Source of the DNA: JBHICC01 sp046759385
GTDB taxonomy: Bacteria; Pseudomonadota; Gammaproteobacteria; Acidiferrobacterales; SPGG2
DNA length: 64,000 nucleotides
Reading direction: 5' to 3'
Assembly (NCBI GenBank): GCA_046759385.1
Contig: JBHICC010000010.1
Coordinates: 1-64,000, forward strand
Positions 1 through 8,722 of the stretch are shown piece after piece. Under the pieces are notes generated by a model. That model saw only the letters and a program-made list of their open reading frames with translations. It searched no databases and was not told where the DNA came from. Within the stretch, counting starts at the first letter, position 1. Each line of letters starts with the position of its first letter. The translations under genes were made by a program, and so were the position numbers.

Positions 1-43
1 CTGCTCCCAAAGCAGGTGCGCTACCAGGCTGCGCCATACCCCG
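1..43 (-). tRNA. tRNA-Pro (anticodon UGG), 3' part cut off by window edge
   Basis: Read on the minus strand the sequence begins CGGGGTATGGCGCAGCC, the acceptor and D-arm of a bacterial tRNA-Pro, and continues into the anticodon arm with loop TTTGGGA, which places anticodon UGG at window positions 9-7. The D-loop contains the conserved GG. The gene runs off the left edge within the 3' half of the anticodon stem, so the T-arm and 3' end are not visible. A matching promoter lies just upstream. Confidence 0.93.
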
Positions 44-75
44 TGGACTGTCGCTGAATGGATACAACCCGTTGA

Positions 76-104
76 AATATAAGTGAGATTTCCACGTTCG
101 TCAA
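76..104 (-). promoter_or_regulatory. sigma70-type promoter of the tRNA-Pro gene
   Basis: On the minus strand TTGACG (104-99), a 17-nt spacer and TATATT (81-76) form a near-consensus sigma70 promoter. Transcription would start near position 69, about 25 nt before the first tRNA base at 43, which is a normal distance for a stable-RNA gene. Confidence 0.7.
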
Positions 105-256
105 TGCCGCCGAAACCCCGCCTTGTGAATGACGGTCGCGGAATTGTGATCCATCGATCCTATCAGAATCGCGTGTCCAAAGTTTACTCGCACGAGCTCA
201 GTGGTAACGCCTTCGTTTAAGCCAGTATCGCTGTGGTAAGCTGTCACGTCCCCGCG

Positions 257-958
257 ATGATCCCGCTGCACGACGACAACCCGACAAAGCTTACTCCGTA
301 TTTCACGGTGGGCTTCATTGTCGCGTCTTCATTAGCTTTCTTGTGGCAGCTTTCGGCAAGTCCAAGCGGTCAACAGGCCGTTGCTTATGGCCTTGGAGTT
401 GTACCAGCAGTATTGTTCGGTTACCGCGAACTCCCACCTGAGATAAGCGTAGTACCCGCTCCGCTGACGATAGTTTCGTCAATGTTCCTTCATGGCGGCT
501 GGATGCATTTGATAGGCAACATGCTCTATCTCTGGATCTTCGGCAATAACGTGGAAGATAGTATGGGGCACGTGCGCTTCGTCGTTTTCTATCTCGCTTG
601 CGGTGTGGCGGCAGTGTTTGCCCACGCGCTTCCGAACCCAGACTCGACGATCCCCATGATCGGCGCGAGCGGCGCCATTTCTGGCATACTGGGGGCTTAT
701 TTGTTGTTGTACCCGCACGCACGCGTGCTCGTAGCGATCCCAGTTTTCGTCATCCTCTACACCGTGCGCCTGCCCGCAATGGGGGTTCTAGGCTTCTGGT
801 TTGCGTTGCAACTCGTGAGTTCACTCTTCTCCGATCCTACTCAGCCCGGTGTTGCTTTCGGTGCACACATCGGCGGCTTTCTATGTGGATTAGCGTTGAT
901 CCCGTTCTTTAAAAGCCGCAACGTTCGCTTGCTCGCGCCGCCTAGACAGCGTGGCTGA
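257..958 (+). CDS. rhomboid family intramembrane serine protease
   Basis: A polytopic membrane protein of 233 residues. It carries the rhomboid signatures in order: HLIGNM in TM2 (about residues 84-89), the nucleophile motif GASGAISG with Ser138, and GAHIGG with the catalytic His204. Known rhomboids cleave within the membrane plane. The ATG at 257 (MIPLHDDNPT) is preferred over an in-frame GTG at 233, because rhomboids of this subfamily typically begin with a MIPL-type start; no strong ribosome binding site is visible for either. It stands alone between the tRNA and thyA. Its substrates cannot be inferred. A GTGGCT/AGCCAC hairpin (951-968) overlaps the stop codon but has no T-run. Confidence 0.9.
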   Translation: MIPLHDDNPTKLTPYFTVGFIVASSLAFLWQLSASPSGQQAVAYGLGVVPAVLFGYRELPPEISVVPAPLTIVSSMFLHGGWMHLIGNMLYLWIFGNNVEDSMGHVRFVVFYLACGVAAVFAHALPNPDSTIPMIGASGAISGILGAYLLLYPHARVLVAIPVFVILYTVRLPAMGVLGFWFALQLVSSLFSDPTQPGVAFGAHIGGFLCGLALIPFFKSRNVRLLAPPRQRG

Positions 959-1079
959 AATTAGCCACCCCGTACCGCGAAACGGCTTAACTCGATATAC
1001 TTTCGTCCCAAGCGTAGCGAAGCGTCTCGTCGATCGCTATTCGACACGGTTTCCGTACTGCCATAGGACATAGAGCCGC

Positions 1080-1874
1080 ATGCAGCAATATCTCGACCTG
1101 ATGCGTTTTGTGCTTGCGCATGGCGCGCACAAGAGCGATCGCACGGGCATCGGGACCAAGAGCGTTTTCGGTTACCAGATGCGCTTCGATCTAAATCAGG
1201 GCTTTCCTGCAGTTACCACCAAGAAGCTACATATGAAGTCGATCATATATGAGCTGCTGTGGTTCCTGCGTGGTGATACGAACGTGCGTTATCTGCAGGA
1301 GCGCGGCGTCAGAATCTGGGACGAATGGGCGGACGAGAGTGGCTCGCTCGGACCGGTGTACGGTGCCCAGTGGCGCTCGTGGCCCACACCAGACGGCCGC
1401 CAGATCGACCAGATCAGTCAAGTGATCCAAGAAATCAAGGTCAACCCAGACTCGCGCCGGCTATTTGTCAGTGCATGGAACGTGGCGGAGTTGGAACGAA
1501 TGGCCCTGCCACCGTGTCACGCGTTTTTCCAGTTCTACGTTGCCGAAGGACGTTTGTCATGCCAACTATACCAGCGCAGCGCGGACATTTTTCTGGGACT
1601 GCCTTTCAACATCGCTTCCTACTCGCTGTTGACACTGCTGGTAGCGCAGGTAACAGGAATGCGACCGGGCGAGTTCGTTCACACCTTGGGCGATGCTCAC
1701 TTGTACCTAAACCATCTAGAGCAGGCGCAGGCGCAGCTTGCCCGCAATCCTCGACCATTGCCGAAGATGCGCGTTAATCCGGAACGGGTCTCGTTGTTCG
1801 ACTTTACTTACGAAGACTTCACTTTGCTTAACTACGATCCCTATCCGGTGCTCAAGGCACCTGTTGCTGTTTGA
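1080..1874 (+). CDS. thyA: thymidylate synthase
   Basis: 264 residues, the usual length for bacterial ThyA. The enzyme methylates dUMP to dTMP using 5,10-methylene-tetrahydrofolate and leaves dihydrofolate. The catalytic Cys146 lies in ALPPCHAFFQF, and the folate-site region DRTGIGT near the N-terminus and the dUMP-binding segment QRSADIFLGLPFN are intact. The ATG at 1080 gives the standard MQQYLDLM start. The following folA gene begins about 30 nt after the stop, so product dihydrofolate is likely recycled by a co-transcribed partner. Confidence 0.97.
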   Translation: MQQYLDLMRFVLAHGAHKSDRTGIGTKSVFGYQMRFDLNQGFPAVTTKKLHMKSIIYELLWFLRGDTNVRYLQERGVRIWDEWADESGSLGPVYGAQWRSWPTPDGRQIDQISQVIQEIKVNPDSRRLFVSAWNVAELERMALPPCHAFFQFYVAEGRLSCQLYQRSADIFLGLPFNIASYSLLTLLVAQVTGMRPGEFVHTLGDAHLYLNHLEQAQAQLARNPRPLPKMRVNPERVSLFDFTYEDFTLLNYDPYPVLKAPVAV

Positions 1875-1903
1875 GTTTTCGAGATCTCGTAGGCCAGCCA
1901 TCC

Positions 1904-2395
1904 GTGAGCAGAGTCTCCGTGATCGCTGCAATGGCCGAAAATCGGATCATCGGCGTTAATAACACGTTGCCATGGCGGCTGCCGGCTGATCTCAGGCGCT
2001 TTCGTGCGCTCACTACCGGGCACCACGTGATCATGGGACGCAAGACTTTCGAGTCGCTGCAAAACCCCCTGCCTGACCGTGCTTGCGTCATTCTTACCCG
2101 GGACAATAGCTATGCTGTTCCCGGATGTAAGGTAGTGCACTCCGTCGATGCAGCGCTCGCCGTAGCAAGCGACGATCGAGAAATCTTTGTCATCGGCGGT
2201 GCGAGCTTGTACGCACAAACGTTGCCACAGGCAGATCGGCTTTACCTAACCGTGGTGCACGCGAACGTTGTCGGTGACAGTCGGTTTCCCGCGTTTGCGT
2301 GGAGCGACTGGTCAGAAGTGGAGCGGCAACGGCATGAACGTGACGATAATCACGTCTACGCATTCAGCTTCATCACCTTGGACCGTAAACCGTGA
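1904..2395 (+). CDS. folA: dihydrofolate reductase
   Basis: 163 residues, close to the E. coli enzyme. It reduces dihydrofolate to tetrahydrofolate with NADPH. The N-terminal strand and loop (VSVIAAMAENRIIG, then LPWRLPADL with the catalytic acidic residue), the NADPH-site segment VIMGRKTFES and the later VIGGASLY motif are all present. The frame stays open back to a TTG at 1871 overlapping the thyA stop, but the GTG at 1904 gives the canonical DHFR N-terminus and is chosen. It probably forms a two-gene operon with thyA and converges on fimV with a 31-bp gap. Confidence 0.94.
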   Translation: MSRVSVIAAMAENRIIGVNNTLPWRLPADLRRFRALTTGHHVIMGRKTFESLQNPLPDRACVILTRDNSYAVPGCKVVHSVDAALAVASDDREIFVIGGASLYAQTLPQADRLYLTVVHANVVGDSRFPAFAWSDWSEVERQRHERDDNHVYAFSFITLDRKP

Positions 2396-2426
2396 GGGGT
2401 GAGGAACGAAGAGACGCAGGGGAAGA

Positions 2427-5400
2427 CTATGCGATTTGCGCAGCGAGCTCGGCAGCTTGTTTTTTCTGTTCTTCGTTGCCCTCAGCAAGGACTTCATCGA
2501 GAATGCTGCGCGCGCCTTCAGCATCCCCCATGTCGACGTACGCCTTAGCGAGATCGAGCTTGGTGGCGGTTTCATCCCACTGCTGAGAGTCGTCGGTCGG
2601 CCCAGTATCTGCAGGCGCCTCAACGGCACCGTCCACCGCCTCGGCTTCAGCAACCGCGGCTTCCGCTGCCGCCCAATCAACTTCGCTGTCGGCGGCCGCG
2701 GCGACCGGCTCTTCCGTTGCTATCTCTGCCTCGGCTTCGGGCTGACGCTCGCTGACCTCAAAGTCCACTACATTGTCGGCTGGTTCCTCGCCGAGCCCGA
2801 GCGCTTCTGCTGCTTCGCCTTCGGCTACCGCGGCGGCAATGTCCTGAGCAGCAAGCTCGTCGGTATCGCCAAGATGCGGTCCGCCATGCTTCTCCGCCTC
2901 GGCGGCCGCTTGCATATCGAGATCGAACTCGAGATCGGTATCGGTCGGGGGCTCTACCGGTGCGGCCTCAGCCGCAACATCCAGCTCCAGGCCAGCTTCG
3001 GCTTCTGCTGGCGCTTCCATCTGGCCGGGCTCGAAATCTAATCCAGATGGTGCCTCGGGCTCAGCAGGGGCCATCGCATCCCCGAATCCCGCCTCGGGCA
3101 TGGGCTCTGACATAGCGGGCGCCTCAGGCACAGGGGGGGCAACGCCCTGGAACATCGGATTCTCAGGATTGAGGCGCCGGCCCATGTCCACGACCCGGTT
3201 CCACAGGTCGCCGCCGCGCCCTTCTTGCGCCGCGTAGAGTTCCTCAGCAAGCGTTTCAAATGCGCCGACATCATTGCGCTGGTGGTAGATCTCAAGCAGT
3301 TTCACCTTGAGCTCGTGCCGTGAGGGGTCTTTGGCGACGGCGTCTTTGAGAATCTCCTCAGCCTGCTCGTCTCGTCCGTAGGCGAGATACACCTCCGTTT
3401 CAGCAAGTGGATCGACTTCATCGGTAGAAATATTGCCCATACCACCCTGGCTAAAGTCACTGAGGAAGGAAGTATTTCCACCCGACGTTGTAGCCTGACT
3501 GCCGCTATCGGTAGTCGCGGCCTCTTCACTTGTCGCGCCGGTGTCAGTCAGTATGCTTTCCTCGAACTCGGCTTCCGCCTGCCGACGACGACGCATATAA
3601 GTAAGTAGAATCAATCCACCGACTAACGCGATGACGCCTGCCACAGCTTGTAGCATGAAATCGCCGAACATCTCCTGAACTGTCGCCAGAATGCCTTTCT
3701 CCTCAGGCGGCTTCGGTGGCGCGATGCGCCGCTTCTTCTTTTTCGGCTTGGCGGCTTTGGCGGGGGGCTTTTGGGCAGCCTTCGTTTGCGGCGACGGCTT
3801 GGCTGGAGCCGGCTGCGCCGCTGGTTTCGTCGCGGGTTTGGCCACAGACGTCGCCGCGCCCACAGTAGCCGGTGGCGTGGCCGGTTTTTCCTGCTCGGAT
3901 GGCGTGCCTGGCTCCTGCGTCTGTGCCAACGCCTCGTTCTCGATTTCCATCAGGCGCTTTTGCTTTTCGATCTGCGAACCCACCGTATCGATGCGCTGAC
4001 CCATTTCTTCTTGTTCCATCTGCCGAGAGTCGAGCGACTCGTCCATGGCGGTCGCGCGCTCGGCCAACGCAAGCTGCTCCTTGTCGGCCGCTGCCTCACC
4101 CTCGGCCATCCCTCTCTGGTTTAGGCTTTCACGCTCAATCGCGGCCCGCACAATCTTCAACAGATCACGCGGCGGCTTTGCTCGCGCTGCCACAGCGGCG
4201 GTTCCGATGCTTTCCTTCGGTTGGGTTTCTTTGGCCTCGGGTTGAACAGACTCTTGCTCTGACGGTGTTGCGGACGCCTCTGGCTCGATATCACGAAACG
4301 GCTCGCCACCCACTTCACGCTTGGCCATTTGAGTCTCGGTCGATTCACCCGCAGGCACAGCCATCTGTTCAGTCGGCCCCATCGTAGAAGGCGATGTCGG
4401 CAGTGCATCCGCCGGCACGCCTTGCGTCTCGGCCGCAGCCACCTTGATCGTTTGGCTCGCGCTGGCAAGCTTGATCTTGTACTCCTGCCATTCGCCGTAT
4501 TGGGCCAGGAATACTTTGCGGGCGGCCTGCACGGATAGTGCCTCAATCTGTTCGCGCTCGGGGACAATCAGAACCTTGCCGGCCCAGACGTTGTTGACGT
4601 TGTCCTCGAAAAATGCGCCACGATTGGCTTCGAACAACGCCATGATGACCTGCTCCGTCGTGAAGCTGCCATCTATCCTTATCGTCTGCGCGATATGCCA
4701 AAGCGTATCGCCGCGCTTGACCTCATACTGGCTAACATTCGCCCAAGAGGCGAACGGCTCAGCCATCGATGCCTGCTCAGGCAGCGCTGCCATCGCAACT
4801 TCCATCGTTGTCGGCTCGGGCATCGTCGGTTCGGCTGGTTCCGCTTCGATTAGCTCCGCCGCAGCGACAACTGGCCATCCCGTATCAGGTGAAATGGCAA
4901 CGCTGGGGTCACCCATTTCGGGCGGTCCAAGCAAATCGGGCTCGACCATTGCCGCCTCTACTGGCTCGGGGGCGGCCACCGGCTCCGGTTCTGTCGTCGC
5001 CGCGAACTCCGGTATCTCCGGCATCGATTCGACAGTCCCAGCGGGTTCGGGCGGCGGCCCTAATAATAATGTCGGCTCGGGGGCCACTGCGGCCTCCGCT
5101 GTAACCTCCGGCACTGTGGGCATCGTCAAGGTTGAGGCGTCGTCCGCTGGTAGCGCAGCGGCGACAGGCGCCTCCGGCGGTGGCGCCGCTGCCGGCTCCG
5201 CTGGCGGCGGCGCAGTTATCGGTTCCGCCGGTGGTGGCGCCGCCGCTGTCTGCGGGGCCTGAACCGGCGGTGTTCTACCTGCTAAGAGGTAAGGCGGATC
5301 GATCAGCGCCGTGAACTCGCGGATGAGTCGGCCACCGGCCCACTCCACTTGTAAGAGAAAATGCAAAAACGGTTCGCGGATCGCGTGTTCCGACGTCAGC

Positions 5401-5705
5401 TGCAAAAACGAACGCCCGTCTAGCCGCTTCGCGACCGTGAACTTGATATCAGACAGGTAGGGCAGTTTCTCAATGCCCGCGGCCTCAAAGTCGCCGCGCG
5501 GCGCGAGGGTGATGTTCAGGCTTTTCAGCTCTTTCTTATTGACCGAGGTGAAATCTATTTGCGCTTTCAGTGGCTCATTCAGTGCCGAGTCGACCGTAAG
5601 GTTTCCCAATCCCAGGGCATGCGCGACGCCTGGCATGGCTGTGAGAACTGCGCCCAAGACGCAAAGCCGTGCCGCCCGCGACATTACCCGTGTCGGTCGG
5701 TTCAT
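2427..5705 (-). CDS. fimV: FimV/HubP family polar landmark protein
   Basis: About 1092 residues. In order: a signal peptide ending near AHA; the conserved FimV N-terminal periplasmic domain (about residues 30-140); a Pro/Ala/Glu-rich linker; a LysM peptidoglycan-binding domain (about 325-383, with VKRGDTLWHIA); a second disordered segment with a coiled stretch; one transmembrane helix (about 683-704); and a very acidic cytoplasmic part with TPR-like repeats near 770-830, ending in the short FimV C-terminal TPR (LDLAKAYVDMGDAEGAR). FimV/HubP proteins organise the cell pole, type IV pili and chemosensory arrays. The ATG at 5705 with AGGGTGA upstream is preferred over GTG 5714. It lies downstream of asd, the usual neighbour in gammaproteobacteria. 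Confidence 0.93.
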   Translation of the reverse strand: MNRPTRVMSRAARLCVLGAVLTAMPGVAHALGLGNLTVDSALNEPLKAQIDFTSVNKKELKSLNITLAPRGDFEAAGIEKLPYLSDIKFTVAKRLDGRSFLQLTSEHAIREPFLHFLLQVEWAGGRLIREFTALIDPPYLLAGRTPPVQAPQTAAAPPPAEPITAPPPAEPAAAPPPEAPVAAALPADDASTLTMPTVPEVTAEAAVAPEPTLLLGPPPEPAGTVESMPEIPEFAATTEPEPVAAPEPVEAAMVEPDLLGPPEMGDPSVAISPDTGWPVVAAAELIEAEPAEPTMPEPTTMEVAMAALPEQASMAEPFASWANVSQYEVKRGDTLWHIAQTIRIDGSFTTEQVIMALFEANRGAFFEDNVNNVWAGKVLIVPEREQIEALSVQAARKVFLAQYGEWQEYKIKLASASQTIKVAAAETQGVPADALPTSPSTMGPTEQMAVPAGESTETQMAKREVGGEPFRDIEPEASATPSEQESVQPEAKETQPKESIGTAAVAARAKPPRDLLKIVRAAIERESLNQRGMAEGEAAADKEQLALAERATAMDESLDSRQMEQEEMGQRIDTVGSQIEKQKRLMEIENEALAQTQEPGTPSEQEKPATPPATVGAATSVAKPATKPAAQPAPAKPSPQTKAAQKPPAKAAKPKKKKRRIAPPKPPEEKGILATVQEMFGDFMLQAVAGVIALVGGLILLTYMRRRRQAEAEFEESILTDTGATSEEAATTDSGSQATTSGGNTSFLSDFSQGGMGNISTDEVDPLAETEVYLAYGRDEQAEEILKDAVAKDPSRHELKVKLLEIYHQRNDVGAFETLAEELYAAQEGRGGDLWNRVVDMGRRLNPENPMFQGVAPPVPEAPAMSEPMPEAGFGDAMAPAEPEAPSGLDFEPGQMEAPAEAEAGLELDVAAEAAPVEPPTDTDLEFDLDMQAAAEAEKHGGPHLGDTDELAAQDIAAAVAEGEAAEALGLGEEPADNVVDFEVSERQPEAEAEIATEEPVAAAADSEVDWAAAEAAVAEAEAVDGAVEAPADTGPTDDSQQWDETATKLDLAKAYVDMGDAEGARSILDEVLAEGNEEQKKQAAELAAQIA

Positions 5706-5772
5706 TCTGATCACCCTGCTTTTTAGGCAGCTTCTACCGGCAATTATAGCTTATGATACGCGCGTTTATGGG

Positions 5773-5817
5773 ACTATAGTATCAACAGCCTTTATAAACC
5801 CCAAATAACACTATAGT
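5773..5817. promoter_or_regulatory. two ACTATAGT palindromes between asd and fimV
   Basis: The 8-bp palindrome ACTATAGT occurs at 5773-5780 and again at 5810-5817, 37 bp apart in the AT-rich gap between the asd stop and fimV. A TATAAT is present on the minus strand closer to fimV (around 5744-5749), without a clear -35 box. The region plausibly holds the fimV promoter. The role of the palindromes is unknown and they may be coincidental in AT-rich DNA. Confidence 0.3.
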
Positions 5818-6843
5818 TTACAAATAGTCTTTCACCAAATACTCTGCGATCTGAATGCTGTTCAATGCCGCCCCCTTGCGGACATTATCGGCTACCACCC
5901 ACAAGTCCAAACCCCGTGGATGGGTGATGTCCTCGCGGATGCGGCCGACGAAAACACTGTCGCACCCTGCCGACTCTGTAACCGCAGTCGGGTAGCCTCC
6001 CGGCTTACGTTCATCCATGACCGCGATCCCTGGCGCAGAGCCTAACAGGCCGCGGGCAACCTTAGCTGTCAGCTTCTCACGAGTTTCGATGTGCACCGCC
6101 TCGGAATGGCCGTAGAAAACAGGAACCCGGGCGGTAGTCGGGTTAACTTTGATCGTGCTATCCCCAAGTATTTTCTGAGTCTCCCACACCAGCTTCATCT
6201 CTTCTTTGGTATAGCCGTTCTCCTGGAAGTCATCAATGTGGGGCAAAACATTGAACGCGATCGGCTTCGCAAAGACCTGGGGGTCGGCCGGTCGACCGTT
6301 CAGCAATGAGGCCGTCTGGGTCGAGAGCTCCTCGATCGCACCCCTGCCAGAACCGGAGACGGACTGATAGGTGCAGACGTTGATGCGCTCGATGCCGACA
6401 GCGTCGTAAATAGGTTTCAATGCCACCACCAGTTGAATCGTCGAACAGTTCGGGTTCGCGATGATGCCGCGATTCTTGTAGGCACTGATAGCGTCCGGAT
6501 TAACCTCCGGCACGACCAATGGAATGTCATCGTCGTAGCGAAACCGTGATGTATTGTCGATCACCACGCAGCCCGTCTTCGCCGCCTCGGGCGCATACTT
6601 CGCGGATACCGAAGCACCGGCCGAGAACAAGCCGATCTGCACGCGCGAGAAATCAAATGCGGCCGCGTCTTCTACGGTCACACTCTCGCCCGCGAAATCA
6701 ACCACCGACCCTGCCGATCTCGCAGACGCTAACGCATAAACCTTGCCGACTGGGAAGCGACGCTCGGCAAGGATGGATAACATGGCCTCTCCCACTGCGC
6801 CGGTGGCTCCGAGTATCGCAACATCGAACTTTCTAGCCATCAT
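5818..6843 (-). CDS. asd: aspartate-semialdehyde dehydrogenase
   Basis: 341 residues, the usual size. It reduces beta-aspartyl phosphate to aspartate semialdehyde with NADPH, feeding lysine, diaminopimelate, methionine and threonine synthesis. Visible motifs: N-terminal nucleotide-binding loop LGATGAVGE; catalytic Cys133 in NPNCSTIQLV; SGSGRGAIEEL; and the GHSEAVHIET segment with the catalytic histidine region. Two adjacent ATG codons (6843, 6840) are possible starts. It follows leuB by about 50 bp in the leuC-leuD-leuB-asd-fimV run. Confidence 0.96.
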   Translation of the reverse strand: MMARKFDVAILGATGAVGEAMLSILAERRFPVGKVYALASARSAGSVVDFAGESVTVEDAAAFDFSRVQIGLFSAGASVSAKYAPEAAKTGCVVIDNTSRFRYDDDIPLVVPEVNPDAISAYKNRGIIANPNCSTIQLVVALKPIYDAVGIERINVCTYQSVSGSGRGAIEELSTQTASLLNGRPADPQVFAKPIAFNVLPHIDDFQENGYTKEEMKLVWETQKILGDSTIKVNPTTARVPVFYGHSEAVHIETREKLTAKVARGLLGSAPGIAVMDERKPGGYPTAVTESAGCDSVFVGRIREDITHPRGLDLWVVADNVRKGAALNSIQIAEYLVKDYL

Positions 6844-6892
6844 TGTAAATCTCGACTGCTTGGGTACTAACGTCTCATGAGAAGAAAAAGGG

Positions 6893-7975
6893 TCATGCAG
6901 CTGTTAGCGCGTTGACAACCGCGTTACCCATCTCGCGGGTCCCGACCTGGCGGCCATTACCGCTATATATGTCGGGTGTCCGCAATCCGTTATCGAGTAC
7001 ACCTGATACCGCGCGCTCTACGCGCTCAGCCAGCCGGCTTTCGTCCAAAGAGTAGCGCAGCAGCATGGCCACGGACAGGATCGTAGCCAGCGGGTTTGCT
7101 ATGTTCTGTCCGGCAATGTCGGGAGCCGACCCGTGAATCGGCTCGTACATGCCCTTGCCGTTGCGGTCGAGCGATGCCGACGGCAACATGCCAATAGATC
7201 CCGTCAACATTGCCGCCGCATCAGACAGAATGTCGCCGAATAGGTTACTCGTGACGATCACGTCAAACTGCTTAGGCGCGCGAACGAGCTGCATCGCAGC
7301 GTTATCGACGTACATATGCGTCAGCGACACGTCCGGATAATCACCGGCCACCGCAGTAACCACCTCGCGCCAAAGAATACTCGTTTCCAGCACGTTCGCC
7401 TTGTCGACGGAGCAGACTTTACGCCCGCGCTTTCCAGCAATTCGAAAGGCGGAGTGGGCAATCCGTTTGATCTCCGACTCTGAGTAAACCAAGGTGTTGT
7501 AGCCCTGTCGTTCGCCATTCTCTAACTCGCGCACGCCACGAGGCTGGCCAAAGTAGATTCCTCCTGTCAGCTCCCGCACGATGATGATGTCGAGACCTTT
7601 CACTACATCGGGCCTCAAGGTCGACGCGTCGACAAGCTGTGGGAATAGCATAGCCGGACGGAGATTTGAAAACAGTTCGAGCTCGGATCGCAGGCCCAGT
7701 AACGCCTTTTCGGGACGCAGCTTCGGATCGAGCTGATCCCATTGGGGCCCGCCAACGGCGCCAAGTAAGACTGCATCAGCCTCGCGCGCAAGTGCCAACG
7801 TGGGCTTCGGCAACGGTGTACGATACTGATCGTAGGCCGTCCCACCTACGGTTGCCTGTTCGAGCTCCGCGTCGAGGCCATGTTCGCGTTGCAGGCATTC
7901 CAACACGTTGATGGCCTCGGCCACGATCTCCGGTCCGATGCCGTCTCCAGGTAATATCGCGATCTTCTTAGTCAT
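6893..7975 (-). CDS. leuB: 3-isopropylmalate dehydrogenase
   Basis: 360 residues, canonical for LeuB. It oxidatively decarboxylates 3-isopropylmalate to 2-oxoisocaproate with NAD. The N-terminus KKIAILPGDGIGPEIV, the substrate-site segment RELTGGIYFG, VDKANVLETS and the metal-site region NLFGDILSDAAAM are clear. The frame opens at a TTG at 8002, but the ATG at 7975 gives the family start and is chosen. It sits third in the leucine cluster, about 94 bp after leuD. Confidence 0.96.
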   Translation of the reverse strand: MTKKIAILPGDGIGPEIVAEAINVLECLQREHGLDAELEQATVGGTAYDQYRTPLPKPTLALAREADAVLLGAVGGPQWDQLDPKLRPEKALLGLRSELELFSNLRPAMLFPQLVDASTLRPDVVKGLDIIIVRELTGGIYFGQPRGVRELENGERQGYNTLVYSESEIKRIAHSAFRIAGKRGRKVCSVDKANVLETSILWREVVTAVAGDYPDVSLTHMYVDNAAMQLVRAPKQFDVIVTSNLFGDILSDAAAMLTGSIGMLPSASLDRNGKGMYEPIHGSAPDIAGQNIANPLATILSVAMLLRYSLDESRLAERVERAVSGVLDNGLRTPDIYSGNGRQVGTREMGNAVVNALTAA

Positions 7976-8069
7976 GATGCAATGGCAATAACTCGGATAC
8001 AAGATGATCTCGGCAAGATACCAACCCGTGACCTTCCTCCACCGGATCGCATATCTTGGACCTTAATGC

Positions 8070-8711
8070 TTATTTAGGAAACAGCCAGGGAGCTTCGGCG
8101 CGGTGGTGTTGCTCGTAAACCTTAATTTCGTCGGCGTGTTGCAAGGTCAAAGCAATGTCATCAAATCCGTTTAACAAAGAATGCTTGCGAAAATCGTCGA
8201 CTTCAAACGCAAACGACTCACCTGCAGGGGTTGTCACAGTCTGCGCCGACAGGTCGACGGTAAGCTGGTAGCCCGGCGTCGCTTCAACCTCGGTAAATAG
8301 CTTGTCAACCGCCCCCGCATTGAGCGCTACTGGCAGCACGCCGTTCTTGAAACAGTTGTTGTAGAAGATGTCTGCAAGACTCGGAGCGATGACTGCCCTG
8401 ACGCCGTAGTTCTGCAGTGCCCACACCGCATGCTCGCGCGATGAGCCGCAACCGAAGTTCTCACGCGCAAGCAGGATCGTCGCGCCTTGATAACGAGGCG
8501 CGTTCATCACGAAGTCCGGATTGATCGGCCGCTGACTGCAGTCCATGTCCGGCTCGCCCTGATCCAGGTAACGCCAGGCGTCGAATAAGTAGGGTCCGAA
8601 GCCGGTTCGCCGAATAGACTTAAGAAACTGCTTCGGGATGATGATATCGGTATCGACATTGGACTGATCGATCGGTACGACGATACCAGTATGAGTCTCA
8701 AACTTTTCCAT
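8070..8711 (-). CDS. leuD: 3-isopropylmalate dehydratase small subunit
   Basis: 213 residues, the standard length. LeuD forms the swivelling domain of isopropylmalate isomerase with LeuC, interconverting 2- and 3-isopropylmalate. Typical motifs are VDTDIIIPKQFLKSI, the substrate-binding GCGSSREHAVWAL, and NNCFKNGVLP. It begins 11 bp after the leuC stop, consistent with co-translation. Confidence 0.97.
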   Translation of the reverse strand: MEKFETHTGIVVPIDQSNVDTDIIIPKQFLKSIRRTGFGPYLFDAWRYLDQGEPDMDCSQRPINPDFVMNAPRYQGATILLARENFGCGSSREHAVWALQNYGVRAVIAPSLADIFYNNCFKNGVLPVALNAGAVDKLFTEVEATPGYQLTVDLSAQTVTTPAGESFAFEVDDFRKHSLLNGFDDIALTLQHADEIKVYEQHHRAEAPWLFPK

Positions 8712-8722
8712 CTGCGCCGCGC